A stretch of 64,000 bases of DNA from a bacterium. Its GTDB lineage: Bacteria > Bacillota > Clostridia > Oscillospirales > Oscillospiraceae. Positions 24,918 to 34,070 of this stretch are shown piece after piece. The notes beneath the pieces were generated by a model that saw only the letters and a program-made list of their open reading frames with translations, did not search any database and was not told the DNA's origin. The first letter of the stretch is position 1. Each line of letters starts with the position of its first letter. Position numbers and translations under genes: made by a program. The stretch covers positions 13,616 through 77,615 of the forward strand of contig SFVI01000006.1 in assembly GCA_004560305.1 (NCBI GenBank). Direction: 5' to 3'.

Positions 24918-25655
24918 ATGTCAGTAGTATCCATGAAGCAGCTGCTGGAAGCCGGTGTCCACTTCGGTCACCAGACCCGCCGCTGGAACCCCAAGATGGC
25001 CGAGTACATTTACTGCGAGCGTAACGGCATCTACATCATCGACCTTGCCAAGACCGTCAAGAAGATGGAAGAGGCATACGACTTCGTGCGTGACCTGGCT
25101 GCCAACGGCCAGACCATTCTCTTCGTCGGCACCAAGAAGCAGGCCACCGATTCCGTCAAGGAAGAGGCCAGCCGTGTTGGCATGTACTATGTGAACGCCC
25201 GCTGGCTGGGCGGCATGCTCACCAACTTCAAGACCATGCGCACCCGTGTTGACCGCCTGGCTCAGCTGAAGAAGATGCAGGAAGACGGCACCTTCGATAT
25301 GCTGCCCAAGAAGGAAGTTATGAAGCACCTGGGCGAGATGGAGAAGCTGGAGAAGTACCTGGGCGGTGTCAAGGATATGAAGAAGCTGCCCGGCGCCCTG
25401 TTTGTGGTTGACCCCCGCAAGGAGCACAACGCCATTGCCGAGGCCCGCAAGCTGCACATCCCCATCGTCGCCATCGTTGATACCAACTGCGATCCCGACG
25501 AAGTGGATTATGTGATCCCCGCCAACGATGACGCCATCCGCGCCATCCGCCTGATCGCCGCCACCATGGCCAACGCTGTTCAGGAAGGCCGTCAGGGTGT
25601 TGACGCTGAGGTTGAGGAAGTTCCCGCCGAGGCTGACGCTCCCGCTGAAGAGTAA
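24918..25655 (+). CDS. rpsB: 30S ribosomal protein S2
   Basis: A 245-residue ribosomal protein S2. Start [23 protein letters not shown] and the blocks [13 protein letters not shown] and [19 protein letters not shown] are highly conserved. The C-terminal tail ([15 protein letters not shown]) is acidic. GGAGG at 24906-24910 gives good spacing. Codon choice is strongly biased, as expected for a highly expressed gene. It is followed by tsf as in most bacteria, with a terminator-like hairpin in the 74-bp gap. Confidence 0.99.
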   Translation: MSVVSMKQLLEAGVHFGHQTRRWNPKMAEYIYCERNGIYIIDLAKTVKKMEEAYDFVRDLAANGQTILFVGTKKQATDSVKEEASRVGMYYVNARWLGGMLTNFKTMRTRVDRLAQLKKMQEDGTFDMLPKKEVMKHLGEMEKLEKYLGGVKDMKKLPGALFVVDPRKEHNAIAEARKLHIPIVAIVDTNCDPDEVDYVIPANDDAIRAIRLIAATMANAVQEGRQGVDAEVEEVPAEADAPAEE

Positions 25656-25666
25656 TTGATATACGC

Positions 25667-25703
25667 AAGGGGCGTGGCCGGAAGCGCCAGCGCCCCTTTT
25701 CTT
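25667..25703 (+). terminator. Terminator-like hairpin between rpsB and tsf
   Basis: AAGGGGCG pairs with CGCCCCTT with an inner stem GGC/GCC; TTTTCTT follows. A partial terminator here would lower tsf relative to rpsB. Confidence 0.6.
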
Positions 25704-25729
25704 AAAGATTTTATAGGAGGAAAATGATT

Positions 25730-26656
25730 ATGGCATTTACCGCTCAGGATGTTAAGACTCTCCGTGAGATGACCAATGTTGGCATGATGGACTGCAAGAA
25801 GGCCCTGACCGAGACCGACGGCGACATGGACAAGGCTGTGGAATGGCTCCGTGAGAAGGGCCTGGCCAAGGCCGCCAAGAAGGCCGGCCGCATCGCTGCC
25901 GAGGGCATGGCTTACGCCGAAGTTTGCCCTAAGTGCGGCGTGGGCGCCGTGGTGGAAGTCAACTGCGAGACCGACTTCTGCGCCAAGAGCGACCTGTTCG
26001 TGGCTTTCGTGAAGGACATCTGCAAGGTGGTCCTGCAGGATAACCCCGCCGACGTGGCCGCCCTGTTGAACTGCAAGTACCCCGGCAGCGAGCTGACCGT
26101 GGCCGAAACCCTGCCTGAGAAGGTCATGAGCATCGGCGAGAACCTGCAGATCCGCCGCTTCGCCCGCTTTGACAAGAACACCAGCGTGGCTTACGTTCAC
26201 GCCGGCGGCAAGATCGGCGTGCTGGTGAACCTGGCTGTGGAGGGCGGTATTGATGCCACCGAGATCGGCAAGGATGTTGCCATGCAGATCGCCGCTCTGA
26301 ACCCCCGCTTCTGGGACAAGAGCAACGTTACTGCCGAAGTGCTGGAAGAGGAGAAGAAGATCGCTCTGGCCCTGATGGATCAGGACCCCAAGATGGCCTC
26401 CAAGCCCCAGCAGGTCAAGGAGAAGATCGTCCTCGGCAAGCTGAACAAGTTCTACGAGGAGAACTGCCTGCTGCAGCAGGAGTTCGTGAAGGACAATTCC
26501 ATGACCGTGGAGAAGTACATCGCCAGCGCTGCCAAGGCTCTGGGCGGCTCCGTCAAGTTTGTTGACGCTGTTCGCTTCATGAAGGGCGAGGGCATCGAGA
26601 AGAAGGAAGAGGACTTCGCCGCTGAGGTGGCTGCCCAGATGAACATGGGCAAGTAA
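25730..26656 (+). CDS. tsf: Translation elongation factor Ts
   Basis: A 308-residue guanine-nucleotide exchange factor for EF-Tu. The N-terminal UBA-like domain (FTAQDVKTLREMTNVGMMDC, then KKALTETDGDMDKA) and the Tdvp motif region are typical. The core has GKIGVLVNL and DVAMQIAALNP. One segment (AYAEVCPKCGVGAVVEVNCE) carries CPKC in place of the usual short GL... loop. AGGAGG at 25715-25720 is 9 bases from the ATG at 25730 but only 3 from the ATG at 25724, so 25730 is chosen. It ends at a bidirectional terminator. Confidence 0.98.
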   Translation: MAFTAQDVKTLREMTNVGMMDCKKALTETDGDMDKAVEWLREKGLAKAAKKAGRIAAEGMAYAEVCPKCGVGAVVEVNCETDFCAKSDLFVAFVKDICKVVLQDNPADVAALLNCKYPGSELTVAETLPEKVMSIGENLQIRRFARFDKNTSVAYVHAGGKIGVLVNLAVEGGIDATEIGKDVAMQIAALNPRFWDKSNVTAEVLEEEKKIALALMDQDPKMASKPQQVKEKIVLGKLNKFYEENCLLQQEFVKDNSMTVEKYIASAAKALGGSVKFVDAVRFMKGEGIEKKEEDFAAEVAAQMNMGK

Positions 26657-26680
26657 GCCTTTCGGAAAGAGAATACGATC

Positions 26681-26716
26681 AAAAAAGCAGACCGGCATAT
26701 GCCGGTCTGCTTTTTT
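26681..26716. terminator. Bidirectional terminator between tsf and the Nudix gene
   Basis: A perfect 18-bp palindrome centred on GGCATATGCC with A6 and T6 ends. Confidence 0.92.
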
Positions 26717-26717
26717 A

Positions 26718-27518
26718 CTATCGTGCGTCCAGCACTTCCTCAATAAACTGGAAGGGGACAAAACGGCCCTCTGCGTGCATTTCCAGAATCTCCTCCCGGG
26801 TGGCATAGCGCTTGTCGCAGGTCTCCCCGGGCTGGAGCACCACGTCCTCCAGGGCAAAATCCTGCTGAAAAAGCCACACATCGCAGATAAAATGGTCTTC
26901 CTGGTAGGTTTTTACGATCCTGCCCCGGGCAGGGTCAAGGGTCAGGCCCGTCTCCTCCCGGATTTCCCGCAGGCAGGCGGAGAGACTGTCGTCCCCGGCC
27001 TGGGCGGCGCCGCCGGGACTTTCCCACATACCGCCGTAGCCCTTGTTGGGGCTGCGCTTGGTCAGCAGGTAGCGGCCCTGGCTGTCCCGGATCCAGACGT
27101 GGATCACCAAATGGTAATCTCCCTCCCCCAGCTCCTGCCCCCGGGGGTGGAGCCGGCCAGTGGGCCGCCGGTTGGCGTCATACACGTCCCAAAGCTCCTG
27201 GCCGCCGCTCTGCCGGTTCAGCCAGCAGTTGACCCAGAGGGCAAGGGCGGGCAGCGTTTCCCGGCTCTCCGGCAGCAGGATCACCGGCTGATCGGGGGGC
27301 AGCGCCTCCAGAGCCGTCTCCATGGCCCGGTGGCTGCTTTCCTCCAGAAATACACATTGGCCCGCATCCAGCAGGGCAACCCCTTCCAGCTCCTTTGGCA
27401 GTCCGGCCAGCCGGACTGCGGGCAGGGCCAGAAAACGCAGGCCGTTATGACGGCAGAAATCCGCCGCCGCTTGAAGTTGAGCCGGATCGTGGGGCGCGGC
27501 CATTCCAAAAATGGGCAT
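26718..27518 (-). CDS. Nudix hydrolase with an extra N-terminal domain
   Basis: A 266-residue protein. Residues about 1-100 form a domain I do not recognise (LQAAADFCRHNGLRFLALPA, ALEALPPDQPVILLPES). From about 105 an isopentenyl-diphosphate-isomerase-like Nudix domain follows: WDVYDANRRPTGRLHPRG, then the Nudix box whose C-terminal half is REIREETGL. The first glutamate of the box (G-x5-E) is aspartate here. Nudix enzymes hydrolyse nucleoside diphosphates linked to another group; this type is often annotated without known substrate. The start is set by GAGGTGATATT on the minus strand. The promoter has paired direct repeats. Confidence 0.85.
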   Translation of the reverse strand: MPIFGMAAPHDPAQLQAAADFCRHNGLRFLALPAVRLAGLPKELEGVALLDAGQCVFLEESSHRAMETALEALPPDQPVILLPESRETLPALALWVNCWLNRQSGGQELWDVYDANRRPTGRLHPRGQELGEGDYHLVIHVWIRDSQGRYLLTKRSPNKGYGGMWESPGGAAQAGDDSLSACLREIREETGLTLDPARGRIVKTYQEDHFICDVWLFQQDFALEDVVLQPGETCDKRYATREEILEMHAEGRFVPFQFIEEVLDAR

Positions 27519-27532
27519 AATATCACCTCGTA

Positions 27533-27568
27533 TTCACAATTTGTAGCAAATCCTTCACAGTTTGTCAA
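27533..27568 (-). promoter_or_regulatory. Promoter of the Nudix gene with 21-bp-spaced direct repeats
   Basis: Minus-strand TTGACA (27568-27563), 17 bp, TACAAA (27545-27540). TTCACAATTTG (27533-27543) and TTCACAGTTTG (27554-27564) on the plus strand are direct repeats offset by 21 bp and overlap the -10 and -35 boxes. Confidence 0.7.
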
Positions 27569-27634
27569 TATCCTGCCGTGAAACTGCATGAATGCCGGCT
27601 GCTTCGGCCGGCGTCTTTTTGTGGCGGTTTTCCC

Positions 27635-27679
27635 TTGACTTTGAAAAAAAGACTGATAAAATACGTAGTGCACTACCTA
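27635..27679 (+). promoter_or_regulatory. Promoter and palindromic operator of the MarR-ABC operon
   Basis: TTGACT (27635-27640), 16 bp, TAAAAT (27657-27662). Immediately downstream is TAnGTAGTGCACTACnTA (27662-27679) with a perfect 12-bp core palindrome at 27665-27676, a typical position and size for a MarR repressor site. Confidence 0.8.
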
Positions 27680-27698
27680 ATAAAAAGAAGGTGAAGTC

Positions 27699-28196
27699 AT
27701 GAAATACGATCTGCCCTATGGGATGCGATTTTCTATCCTGGGCAGGACTTTCAAGCGGCAGCTGGACCAGCGGCTGCTGGAAAAGGACCTGACCGGGGTG
27801 CAGCTGGGGGTGCTGAAGGAGCTGGAGCGCCTGGAAGCCGCCGGCGCTGCCGAAGTAAACCAGCGGGATCTGGAAAACGCCAGTCATGTGACCCACCCCA
27901 CCATGACGGAGATTCTCAAGCGCCTGGAGCGGAAGGGCTTCATCCGCTGCTGCCAGAGCAGTCATGACCGGCGGCATAAATGCATTTTCTCCACGGAGAA
28001 AGCCCGGCAGCTACAGCAGGAGATGAGCTATATGGACAGCGCCATTCTGGCTGAACTGAGCTGTGGCCTGAGCCAGCAGCAGCTGGAGGCCCTGGGGGAG
28101 ATTCTGGACGTTATGCTGGATAACGCATTGAAAACCTGTAAGAAAGGATGCGATGAGAATGATCAGAAAACTTGTGGGCAGCATTCGGGAATATAA
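27699..28196 (+). CDS. MarR-family transcriptional regulator
   Basis: A 165-residue winged-helix protein. Residues about 40-110 hold the MarR fold: GVLKELERLE, NQRDLENASHVTHPTMTEIL (recognition helix) and KRLERKGFIRCCQSSHDRRHK with the Asp-Arg-Arg wing. MarR proteins usually repress neighbouring efflux genes until a small molecule binds. Here the palindrome in its own promoter and the two ABC exporter genes downstream (44-base overlap with the first) support that role. The C-terminal end is cysteine-containing (CKKGCDE, then CGQHS). Confidence 0.93.
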   Translation: MKYDLPYGMRFSILGRTFKRQLDQRLLEKDLTGVQLGVLKELERLEAAGAAEVNQRDLENASHVTHPTMTEILKRLERKGFIRCCQSSHDRRHKCIFSTEKARQLQQEMSYMDSAILAELSCGLSQQQLEALGEILDVMLDNALKTCKKGCDENDQKTCGQHSGI

Positions 28197-29901
28197 AAAA
28201 GTAACCCTGCTGACCCTGCTGCTGATGGTGGGGGAAGTATTCTTTGAAGTGCTGATCCCCTTTATCACGGCGGATATGGTGAACGATATCAAGGCCGGGG
28301 CGCCCATGGACGGAGTACTGAAGACCGGGCTTTTGCTGCTGGTCATGGCCATGCTGTCCCTGTCCTGCGGCGCTCTTGGGGCTGTTACTTGTGCCAGAGC
28401 CTCCTCCGGCTTCGGCAAAAACCTGCGCCGGGATATTTTCACCCGGGTGCAGGACTTCTCCTTTGAGAATATCGACCGCTTTTCCTCCGCCTCACTGGTG
28501 ACCCGGATGACCACGGACGTGAACAATGTGCAGATGTCCTTCATGATGCTGATCCGCATCGCCGTCCGCGCTCCGCTGACCTTTATTTTCGCCATTACCA
28601 TGGCCTATATCATGGGCGGCAAGCTGGCTACCACCTTTGTCGTTGTGGTGCCGGTGCTGGTGTTCGGGCTGGCGATGATCGCCCGCAAGGCCATGCCGGC
28701 GTTCCGGGCGGTTTTCAACAAGTACGATAAGCTGAATGAGTCCATCGAGGAGAACGTCCGGGCCATGCGGGTGGTCAAGGGCTTCACCCGGGAGGACTAT
28801 GAAAAGAAAAAATTCGCCGCTGCCTCTCAGGATATCTGCGCCGACTTCACCAAGGCGGAGCGGATCGTGGCCCTGAACTCGCCGCTGATGCAGTTTTGCG
28901 TGTACTTCAATATGCTGTTTGTGTTGACGGTGGGCTCCAAGCTGATCATCAGCTCCGGCGGCACCACCATTGATGTGGGTCAGATCTCCGCCATGCTGAC
29001 CTATGGCATGCAGATTTTGATGAGCCTGATGATGATTTCCATGATCTATGTGATGCTCACCATGTCCGCCGAATCGGCCAAGCGAATCTGCCAGGTGCTG
29101 GACGAGGAGACCAGTCTCCACAATCCGGACCAGCCGGTGCGCACCGTGGCTGACGGATCCGTAGATTTTGAGAATGTCAGCTTCAAATACAGCCGGAAGG
29201 CCAAGCGCAGCGCCCTGGAGAATGTAAGCCTGCACATTGACTCCGGCATGACCGTGGGCGTGTTGGGCGGCACCGGCACCGGCAAGTCCACCCTGGTACA
29301 GCTGATCCCCCGGCTTTATGACGTCACTGAGGGCAGCGTGAAGGTGGGCGGCGTGGATGTGCGGGACTATGACCTGGATGCTCTCCGCTCCGCCGTGTCC
29401 ATGGTGCTGCAGAAGAACCTGCTGTTTTCCGGCACCATCAAGGACAATCTGCGCTGGGGCAACGAAAACGCCACCGACCAGGAGATGGAGGAGGCCTGCC
29501 GCCTGGCCCAGGCAGATGATTTTATCCGTTCCTTCCCCGACGGCTATGACACCTGGATTGAGCAGGGCGGCGCCAATGTCTCCGGCGGCCAGAAACAGCG
29601 GCTGTGCATCGCCCGGGCCCTGCTGAAAAAGCCCAAAATTCTCATTCTGGACGACTCCACCAGCGCCGTGGATACCCGGACCGACGCCCTGATCCGGGAG
29701 GGCTTCCGCAAATTCATCCCGGAGACCACCAAGATCATCATTGCCCAGCGCATCGCCTCCGTCCAGGACGCGGACCTGATCCTGGTCATGGAAAACGGAC
29801 GCATTGTGGACATGGGCGACCATCAGAGCCTGATGGCGCGCAGCCCCATCTATCGGGAAATCTATCAGCAGCAGAACAAGGGAGGTGAGGAGAATGAATA
29901 A
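28153..29901 (+). CDS. ABC exporter half-transporter with degenerate ATP site
   Basis: A 582-residue protein with six membrane helices (about 1-310) and an ATP-binding domain. Walker A is GGTGTGKST with Lys378. The signature is VSGGQKQR. The residue after Walker B, normally the catalytic Glu, is Asp (ILILDDS, Asp501), the mark of the degenerate partner in heterodimeric exporters such as BmrC or LmrC. The start ATG at 28153 lies inside the MarR gene, following AAGAAAGG. The next gene begins within its last codons and encodes the partner with a normal Glu. Confidence 0.95.
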   Translation: MRMIRKLVGSIREYKKVTLLTLLLMVGEVFFEVLIPFITADMVNDIKAGAPMDGVLKTGLLLLVMAMLSLSCGALGAVTCARASSGFGKNLRRDIFTRVQDFSFENIDRFSSASLVTRMTTDVNNVQMSFMMLIRIAVRAPLTFIFAITMAYIMGGKLATTFVVVVPVLVFGLAMIARKAMPAFRAVFNKYDKLNESIEENVRAMRVVKGFTREDYEKKKFAAASQDICADFTKAERIVALNSPLMQFCVYFNMLFVLTVGSKLIISSGGTTIDVGQISAMLTYGMQILMSLMMISMIYVMLTMSAESAKRICQVLDEETSLHNPDQPVRTVADGSVDFENVSFKYSRKAKRSALENVSLHIDSGMTVGVLGGTGTGKSTLVQLIPRLYDVTEGSVKVGGVDVRDYDLDALRSAVSMVLQKNLLFSGTIKDNLRWGNENATDQEMEEACRLAQADDFIRSFPDGYDTWIEQGGANVSGGQKQRLCIARALLKKPKILILDDSTSAVDTRTDALIREGFRKFIPETTKIIIAQRIASVQDADLILVMENGRIVDMGDHQSLMARSPIYREIYQQQNKGGEENE

Positions 29902-31834
29902 ACACGGCCCTCATGGCAGCTTCCGCGGAGCAAGCGCAGGCGGCGGCAGACCCCAGGCAAACTTTTCGGCGCTGGGCGCAGTGGTGAAGAAGTTCTTCGG
30001 CTATTACCCGGTGCTGGCACCGCTGACCATGCTGTGCATTCTGTTCTCCTCCGTGGTGTCCTCCATTCCCTCCCTGTTTGTCCAGAATGTACTGGCCATC
30101 ATCGAGAAATGGTATGTCAGCCGGGACTGGCTGGCTGCCAAGGCGGAGATCATGCCCTATATCGGCCTGCTGGCGGTGCTGTACCTGCTGTCCCTGATCT
30201 CCATGCTGACCTATACCCAGCTGATGGCCTACATGACCCAGGGCTTCCTGGATAAGCTGCGCAGGGAGGTCTTCAACGGTATGCAGGACCTGCCCATCCG
30301 CTATTTTGACACCCATCAGCATGGCGACATCATGAGCCATTACACCAACGACATCGACACCCTCCGTCAGCTGGTGAGCCAGAGCATCCCCTCCCTGATC
30401 CAGTCCGGGGCCATTGTGCTGGTAGTCTTTTCCATCATGCTGTATTTCAGCGTGTGGATGACGATGGTGCTGCTGCTGGGCGTGCTTGCCATGTTTCTGG
30501 TGGTAAAGAAGGTGGGCGGCGGTTCTGCCAGGTTCTTCCTGCGCCAGCAGCAGTCGGTTGCCAAAACCGAGGGCTTCGTTCAGGAGATGATGAACGGCCA
30601 GAAGGTCATTAAGGTCTTCTGCCATGAGAAGCAGAGCATTGAGGATTTTGACCGGGTCAATAACGCCCTGTGTGAGGACAGCTTCCGTGCCCACGCCTAT
30701 GCCAATATTCTGGGGCCAATCATCGGTAACATCGGCAACATTCTCTATGTGGCCCTGGCTCTGGCAGGGGGCGTGTTCCTGCTGCTGGATGTGCCCAGCC
30801 TCAGTCTCTCCGGAAAAGCCTTCTCCATCAGTATCCTGGTGCCCTTCCTGAACATGGCCAGGCAGTTCACCGGCAACGTGAATACTCTCAGCCAGCAGAT
30901 CAACGCCATTGTTATGGCCGGCGCCGGCGCCAGCCGGGTTATGACCCTGATGGCAGAGCAGCCGGAGACGGACGAAGGCTATGTGACTCTGGTGAACGTA
31001 AAGGTGGCGGACGACGGCACCATGACGGAAACCACGGAACGCACCGGCCATTGGGCCTGGCGGCATCCCCATGGGGACGGCAGCGTGACCTACACCCCCC
31101 TGCAGGGCGATGTGCGCATGACGGATGTGGACTTTGCCTATGAAGAGGGCAAACCCGTGCTCCACGACGTCAGCGTCTATGCCGAGCCGGGGCAGAAGGT
31201 GGCCTTCGTAGGTGCCACCGGCGCCGGTAAGACCACCATCACCAACCTGATCAACCGCTTCTATGACATTGCCGACGGCAAGATCCGCTACGACGGCATC
31301 AACATCAACAAGATCAAAAAGGCGGACCTGCGCCGCTCCTTGGGCCTGGTGCTGCAGGAAACGGTGCTCTTCACCGGCACCGTCATGGAGAACATCCGCT
31401 ACGGCCGGCTGGACGCCAGCGACGACGATTGCATTGCCGCCGCCCGGCTGGCCGGGGCTGACGACTTCATCAGCCGCCTGCCGGAAGGCTATGACACCAT
31501 GCTGGAGAACAACGGTGCCAACCTGTCCCAGGGCCAGCGCCAACTGCTGGCCATTGCCCGGGCCGCCGTGGCCGACCCCCCGGTGATGATCCTGGACGAG
31601 GCCACCTCCTCCATCGACACCCGCACCGAGGCCATCGTCCAGCAGGGCATGGATAAGCTGATGGAGGGAAGAACCGTCTTTGTCATTGCCCACCGGCTCT
31701 CCACCGTCCGCAACAGCGACGTGATCATGGTCCTTGACCACGGCCGCATCATCGAACGGGGCAGCCACCAGAAGCTGATCGAAGAAAAAGGCACCTACTA
31801 CCGGCTCTACACCGGCGCCTTTGAACTGGAATAA
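29894..31834 (+). CDS. ABC exporter half-transporter with canonical ATP site
   Basis: A 646-residue partner of the preceding protein. An N-terminal cytoplasmic extension (about 35 residues) precedes six membrane helices. Between the membrane part and the ATP-binding domain sits an insertion of about 45 residues (DDGTMTETTERTGHWAWRH), seen in this class of heterodimer. Walker A GATGAGKTT has Lys446, the signature is LSQGQRQ, and Walker B ends in Glu569 (MILDEATSS). The pair probably exports a hydrophobic drug or a lipid/peptide under MarR control. GGAGGTGAGGAG precedes the ATG, which overlaps the upstream stop. Confidence 0.95.
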   Translation: MNKHGPHGSFRGASAGGGRPQANFSALGAVVKKFFGYYPVLAPLTMLCILFSSVVSSIPSLFVQNVLAIIEKWYVSRDWLAAKAEIMPYIGLLAVLYLLSLISMLTYTQLMAYMTQGFLDKLRREVFNGMQDLPIRYFDTHQHGDIMSHYTNDIDTLRQLVSQSIPSLIQSGAIVLVVFSIMLYFSVWMTMVLLLGVLAMFLVVKKVGGGSARFFLRQQQSVAKTEGFVQEMMNGQKVIKVFCHEKQSIEDFDRVNNALCEDSFRAHAYANILGPIIGNIGNILYVALALAGGVFLLLDVPSLSLSGKAFSISILVPFLNMARQFTGNVNTLSQQINAIVMAGAGASRVMTLMAEQPETDEGYVTLVNVKVADDGTMTETTERTGHWAWRHPHGDGSVTYTPLQGDVRMTDVDFAYEEGKPVLHDVSVYAEPGQKVAFVGATGAGKTTITNLINRFYDIADGKIRYDGININKIKKADLRRSLGLVLQETVLFTGTVMENIRYGRLDASDDDCIAAARLAGADDFISRLPEGYDTMLENNGANLSQGQRQLLAIARAAVADPPVMILDEATSSIDTRTEAIVQQGMDKLMEGRTVFVIAHRLSTVRNSDVIMVLDHGRIIERGSHQKLIEEKGTYYRLYTGAFELE

Positions 31835-31843
31835 TCTGAACGC

Positions 31844-31877
31844 CACTCCCGGCAGCCTTTGGGCCGCCGGGAGTTTT
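31844..31877 (+). terminator. Terminator of the MarR-ABC operon
   Basis: ACTCCCGGC (31844-31852) pairs with GCCGGGAGT (31865-31873), followed by TTTTT. The following -35 box starts inside the T-run. Confidence 0.85.
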
Positions 31878-31906
31878 TTGACAAGCGGGGAGGACTGTAG
31901 TATAAT
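31878..31906 (+). promoter_or_regulatory. Consensus promoter (TTGACA-17-TATAAT)
   Basis: TTGACA (31878-31883) and TATAAT (31901-31906), 17 bp apart: the only full consensus sigma-A promoter I found here. It drives the small Nif11-like gene and what follows. Confidence 0.9.
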
Positions 31907-31943
31907 CGGAAAACATGGAAACTACGGAATCGGAGCTGAGAAC

Positions 31944-32276
31944 ATGTACAAAAATGTGGAAAAGTTTTTTGCCATCTATGATGCTGACCCGGCGCTGCAG
32001 GAGCGGCTGTGCCAGGCGGAAGCGGCCTATCCCGGCTCTCTGGAGATCCGGGAGGCGGTGGCGGAGCATGTGCTGCTGCCGGTGGCGGCGGAACTGGGCC
32101 TGCCCTTCAGCCTGCTGGACCTGAAGGTCTATGAGACAAAAAAGAAAGCCCGAGACCATCAGGATGTGGCCCTTACTGAGGAGGAACTGGCCCAGCCCCT
32201 GGAGGAGCACCACTATTGGCTGCTGGAGCATGGCTGGGAATTTGCCAAGCCGGAGGAGGGCAGCTGCGGTGATTGA
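31944..32276 (+). CDS. Small protein with weak Nif11-like resemblance
   Basis: A 110-residue soluble protein. The phrase VEKFFAIYDADPALQERL and then VAAELGLPFSLLDLK resembles the Nif11-type helical domain (FL...dpeLq..l...A...G..fs..el), known from nitrogen-fixation neighbourhoods and as leader of some peptide natural products. There is no Gly-Gly cleavage site and no cysteine-rich core at the C-terminus (only one Cys, near the end), so a peptide precursor role is not supported. The start at 31944 follows CGGAG. The downstream gene starts 8 bases before its end. It has a full consensus promoter, so it is probably well expressed. Confidence 0.6.
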   Translation: MYKNVEKFFAIYDADPALQERLCQAEAAYPGSLEIREAVAEHVLLPVAAELGLPFSLLDLKVYETKKKARDHQDVALTEEELAQPLEEHHYWLLEHGWEFAKPEEGSCGD

Positions 32277-34047
32277 CAAGCTGCTTCAAGTCCTGCGCCT
32301 GCTGTGGCTGGTTCTGGCCTGCTATGGCCATCTGCGTTTTTGGATGCGCCGCTTCCGGCTGCCGGTGGAGCTGGCGCTGCCGGTAAGCCTATGTGCCGTG
32401 GGACTGGGGCTGTTTGTGGCAGGCTGTCTGGGGATACTTCTGCCGGTGAGCTGGCTGCTGTTGGCCCTGGGTGTGGCTCTGGCCGGATACAGCCTGTGGA
32501 AACGGGAAGGGATTCGCCCGCTGCTTACGCCAGGACTGCTGCTGTGGCTTCTGCTGTGCGGTCTGGCTCTGTACCTGGTCTACGGTCAGGTATTTTATTA
32601 TATCGATAACTTCAGCCACTGGGCCACGGCGGTGAAGGTGCTGCTGGCCAATGACGCTTTTCCCACCGCTGCGGATTATCACATTTACTTTCCCAAATAC
32701 CCGCTGGGCAGTTCTGTGCTGGTATACTGGCTGTCCCGGATGGCGGGGATTTACAGCGAGTGGTTCCAGATGCTGTGCCAGGCGGTGCTGATCGCGGCCT
32801 GCCTCTCCGCCCCGCTGGCACTGGTTCCCAGGGGGAAGAAAGCCGGCTGGGACTGGGCGCTCTGGGCGGTCTTCGCGCTGTGCGTTGTGGGCTGCAATAT
32901 TGAGCTGACCAGCCTGTATGTGGATAACCTGATGCCCCTGATCGGCCTGGCCGGGGTCTGCCTCTGGCTGTACGGCCGGGAGAACGGGGAGACCTTCCTG
33001 CCCCTGCTGATCCTTTGCTGCTATGTGGTCACGGTGAAGCAGAGCGGCATCTTCTTTGCCGCCGTGCTGATCCTGCTGGCACTGCTGGACAGTCCGAAGA
33101 AAAAGCTGGCCCTGAAGCCAGCGCTGGTGATGACCGCTGCGATGGCGGCAGTGAAGCTGCTGTGGTCGGTTCATGTGAAGCTGGCCTACGGCCTTTCTTC
33201 CGGCGAAAGGAGCATGAGCCTCGCGGGCCTGTTCCCCGGCTTTGCCGATAAGACTGCGGAAGATGTGAGCACCATCATCCGGAGCATGGCCCAGACCCTG
33301 TGCCGACCGGAGACGCTGCTGCCGGTGCTGGCGCTGTTGCTGTGCGCTCTGCTGCTGGCCCGGCGCTGCAGGAGCCGGCGGCGCTTTGTCCGCCTTGCTG
33401 TCATCGGCGGGGCCTTCTGGCTGCTGTACTGCCTGGGCCAGGGGGCCATGTACATTCTCTTCATGCCTCAGGGTGAGGCGGTGCGTCTGGCCGCCTTTGA
33501 GCGGTATTTTGCCACCCTGCAAATCTTTACGACGGGATATTTCCTGGTCCTTATAGAGCAGGAAATACAGGAAGCGGTGCTGAACAGCCGCAGGAGGCTT
33601 GCAGCTTTGGCTGGCCTTTGCGCCTTGTGCCTTTTGATGCTGGCCCCTTCACCCAAGTATTTCCTTCGAACCGAGCAGCGGGTACCCTGCTTTTTGGCGG
33701 ATACCAACGAACAGCTGAATCTGGACTGGGCCCGTGCCCAGGGAAAGCCGGCGTTCTGGGCTTCCATCCGCAGCGAGTTTGACCGGGTCATCGATCAATA
33801 CCATATCCCCCAGGGCCTGACCTACACCGTGTTCATCGGCCAGGACTACAGCATTGAGGTGCGGGTGCTGGCCAATTATCTGCTCTCCTCTGCCGGAACC
33901 TATGTCTGTACCGATGCGGAAATTCCGGAGAAGGGCATGGATTGCAAAACCTTTGATTACTACATCGTCCTGGAGGAGACCGAGGCCAATATGGCCTTCA
34001 TCCGGGATACCTTTGGTACCGCCGACCGGGCGGGCTACACCTACTGA
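32269..34047 (+). CDS. Polytopic membrane protein, GT-C-type glycosyltransferase-like
   Basis: A 592-residue protein with about eleven membrane segments and a soluble C-terminal part (about 480-592). The loop after the third or fourth helix contains [16 protein letters not shown], an acidic site placed like the catalytic loop of GT-C enzymes (ArnT/GT39 type), which move sugars from polyprenyl carriers. The identity is not certain and I cannot assign a substrate. Start is GTG at 32269, 8 bases after GGAGGAGGG; the upstream part of the open frame is a shadow of the previous gene. It is followed 23 bp later by an NlpC/P60 lipoprotein gene, so the operon likely works at the envelope. Confidence 0.65.
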   Translation: MIDKLLQVLRLLWLVLACYGHLRFWMRRFRLPVELALPVSLCAVGLGLFVAGCLGILLPVSWLLLALGVALAGYSLWKREGIRPLLTPGLLLWLLLCGLALYLVYGQVFYYIDNFSHWATAVKVLLANDAFPTAADYHIYFPKYPLGSSVLVYWLSRMAGIYSEWFQMLCQAVLIAACLSAPLALVPRGKKAGWDWALWAVFALCVVGCNIELTSLYVDNLMPLIGLAGVCLWLYGRENGETFLPLLILCCYVVTVKQSGIFFAAVLILLALLDSPKKKLALKPALVMTAAMAAVKLLWSVHVKLAYGLSSGERSMSLAGLFPGFADKTAEDVSTIIRSMAQTLCRPETLLPVLALLLCALLLARRCRSRRRFVRLAVIGGAFWLLYCLGQGAMYILFMPQGEAVRLAAFERYFATLQIFTTGYFLVLIEQEIQEAVLNSRRRLAALAGLCALCLLMLAPSPKYFLRTEQRVPCFLADTNEQLNLDWARAQGKPAFWASIRSEFDRVIDQYHIPQGLTYTVFIGQDYSIEVRVLANYLLSSAGTYVCTDAEIPEKGMDCKTFDYYIVLEETEANMAFIRDTFGTADRAGYTY

Positions 34048-34070
34048 GAACTGCTCAGGGAGCACAGAAG

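Noticed and set aside
31944..32276. Peptide natural-product precursor (Nif11 leader) cluster
   Set aside because: No Gly-Gly site, no Cys/Ser/Thr-rich core, and no modifying enzyme or peptidase-ABC transporter next to it.
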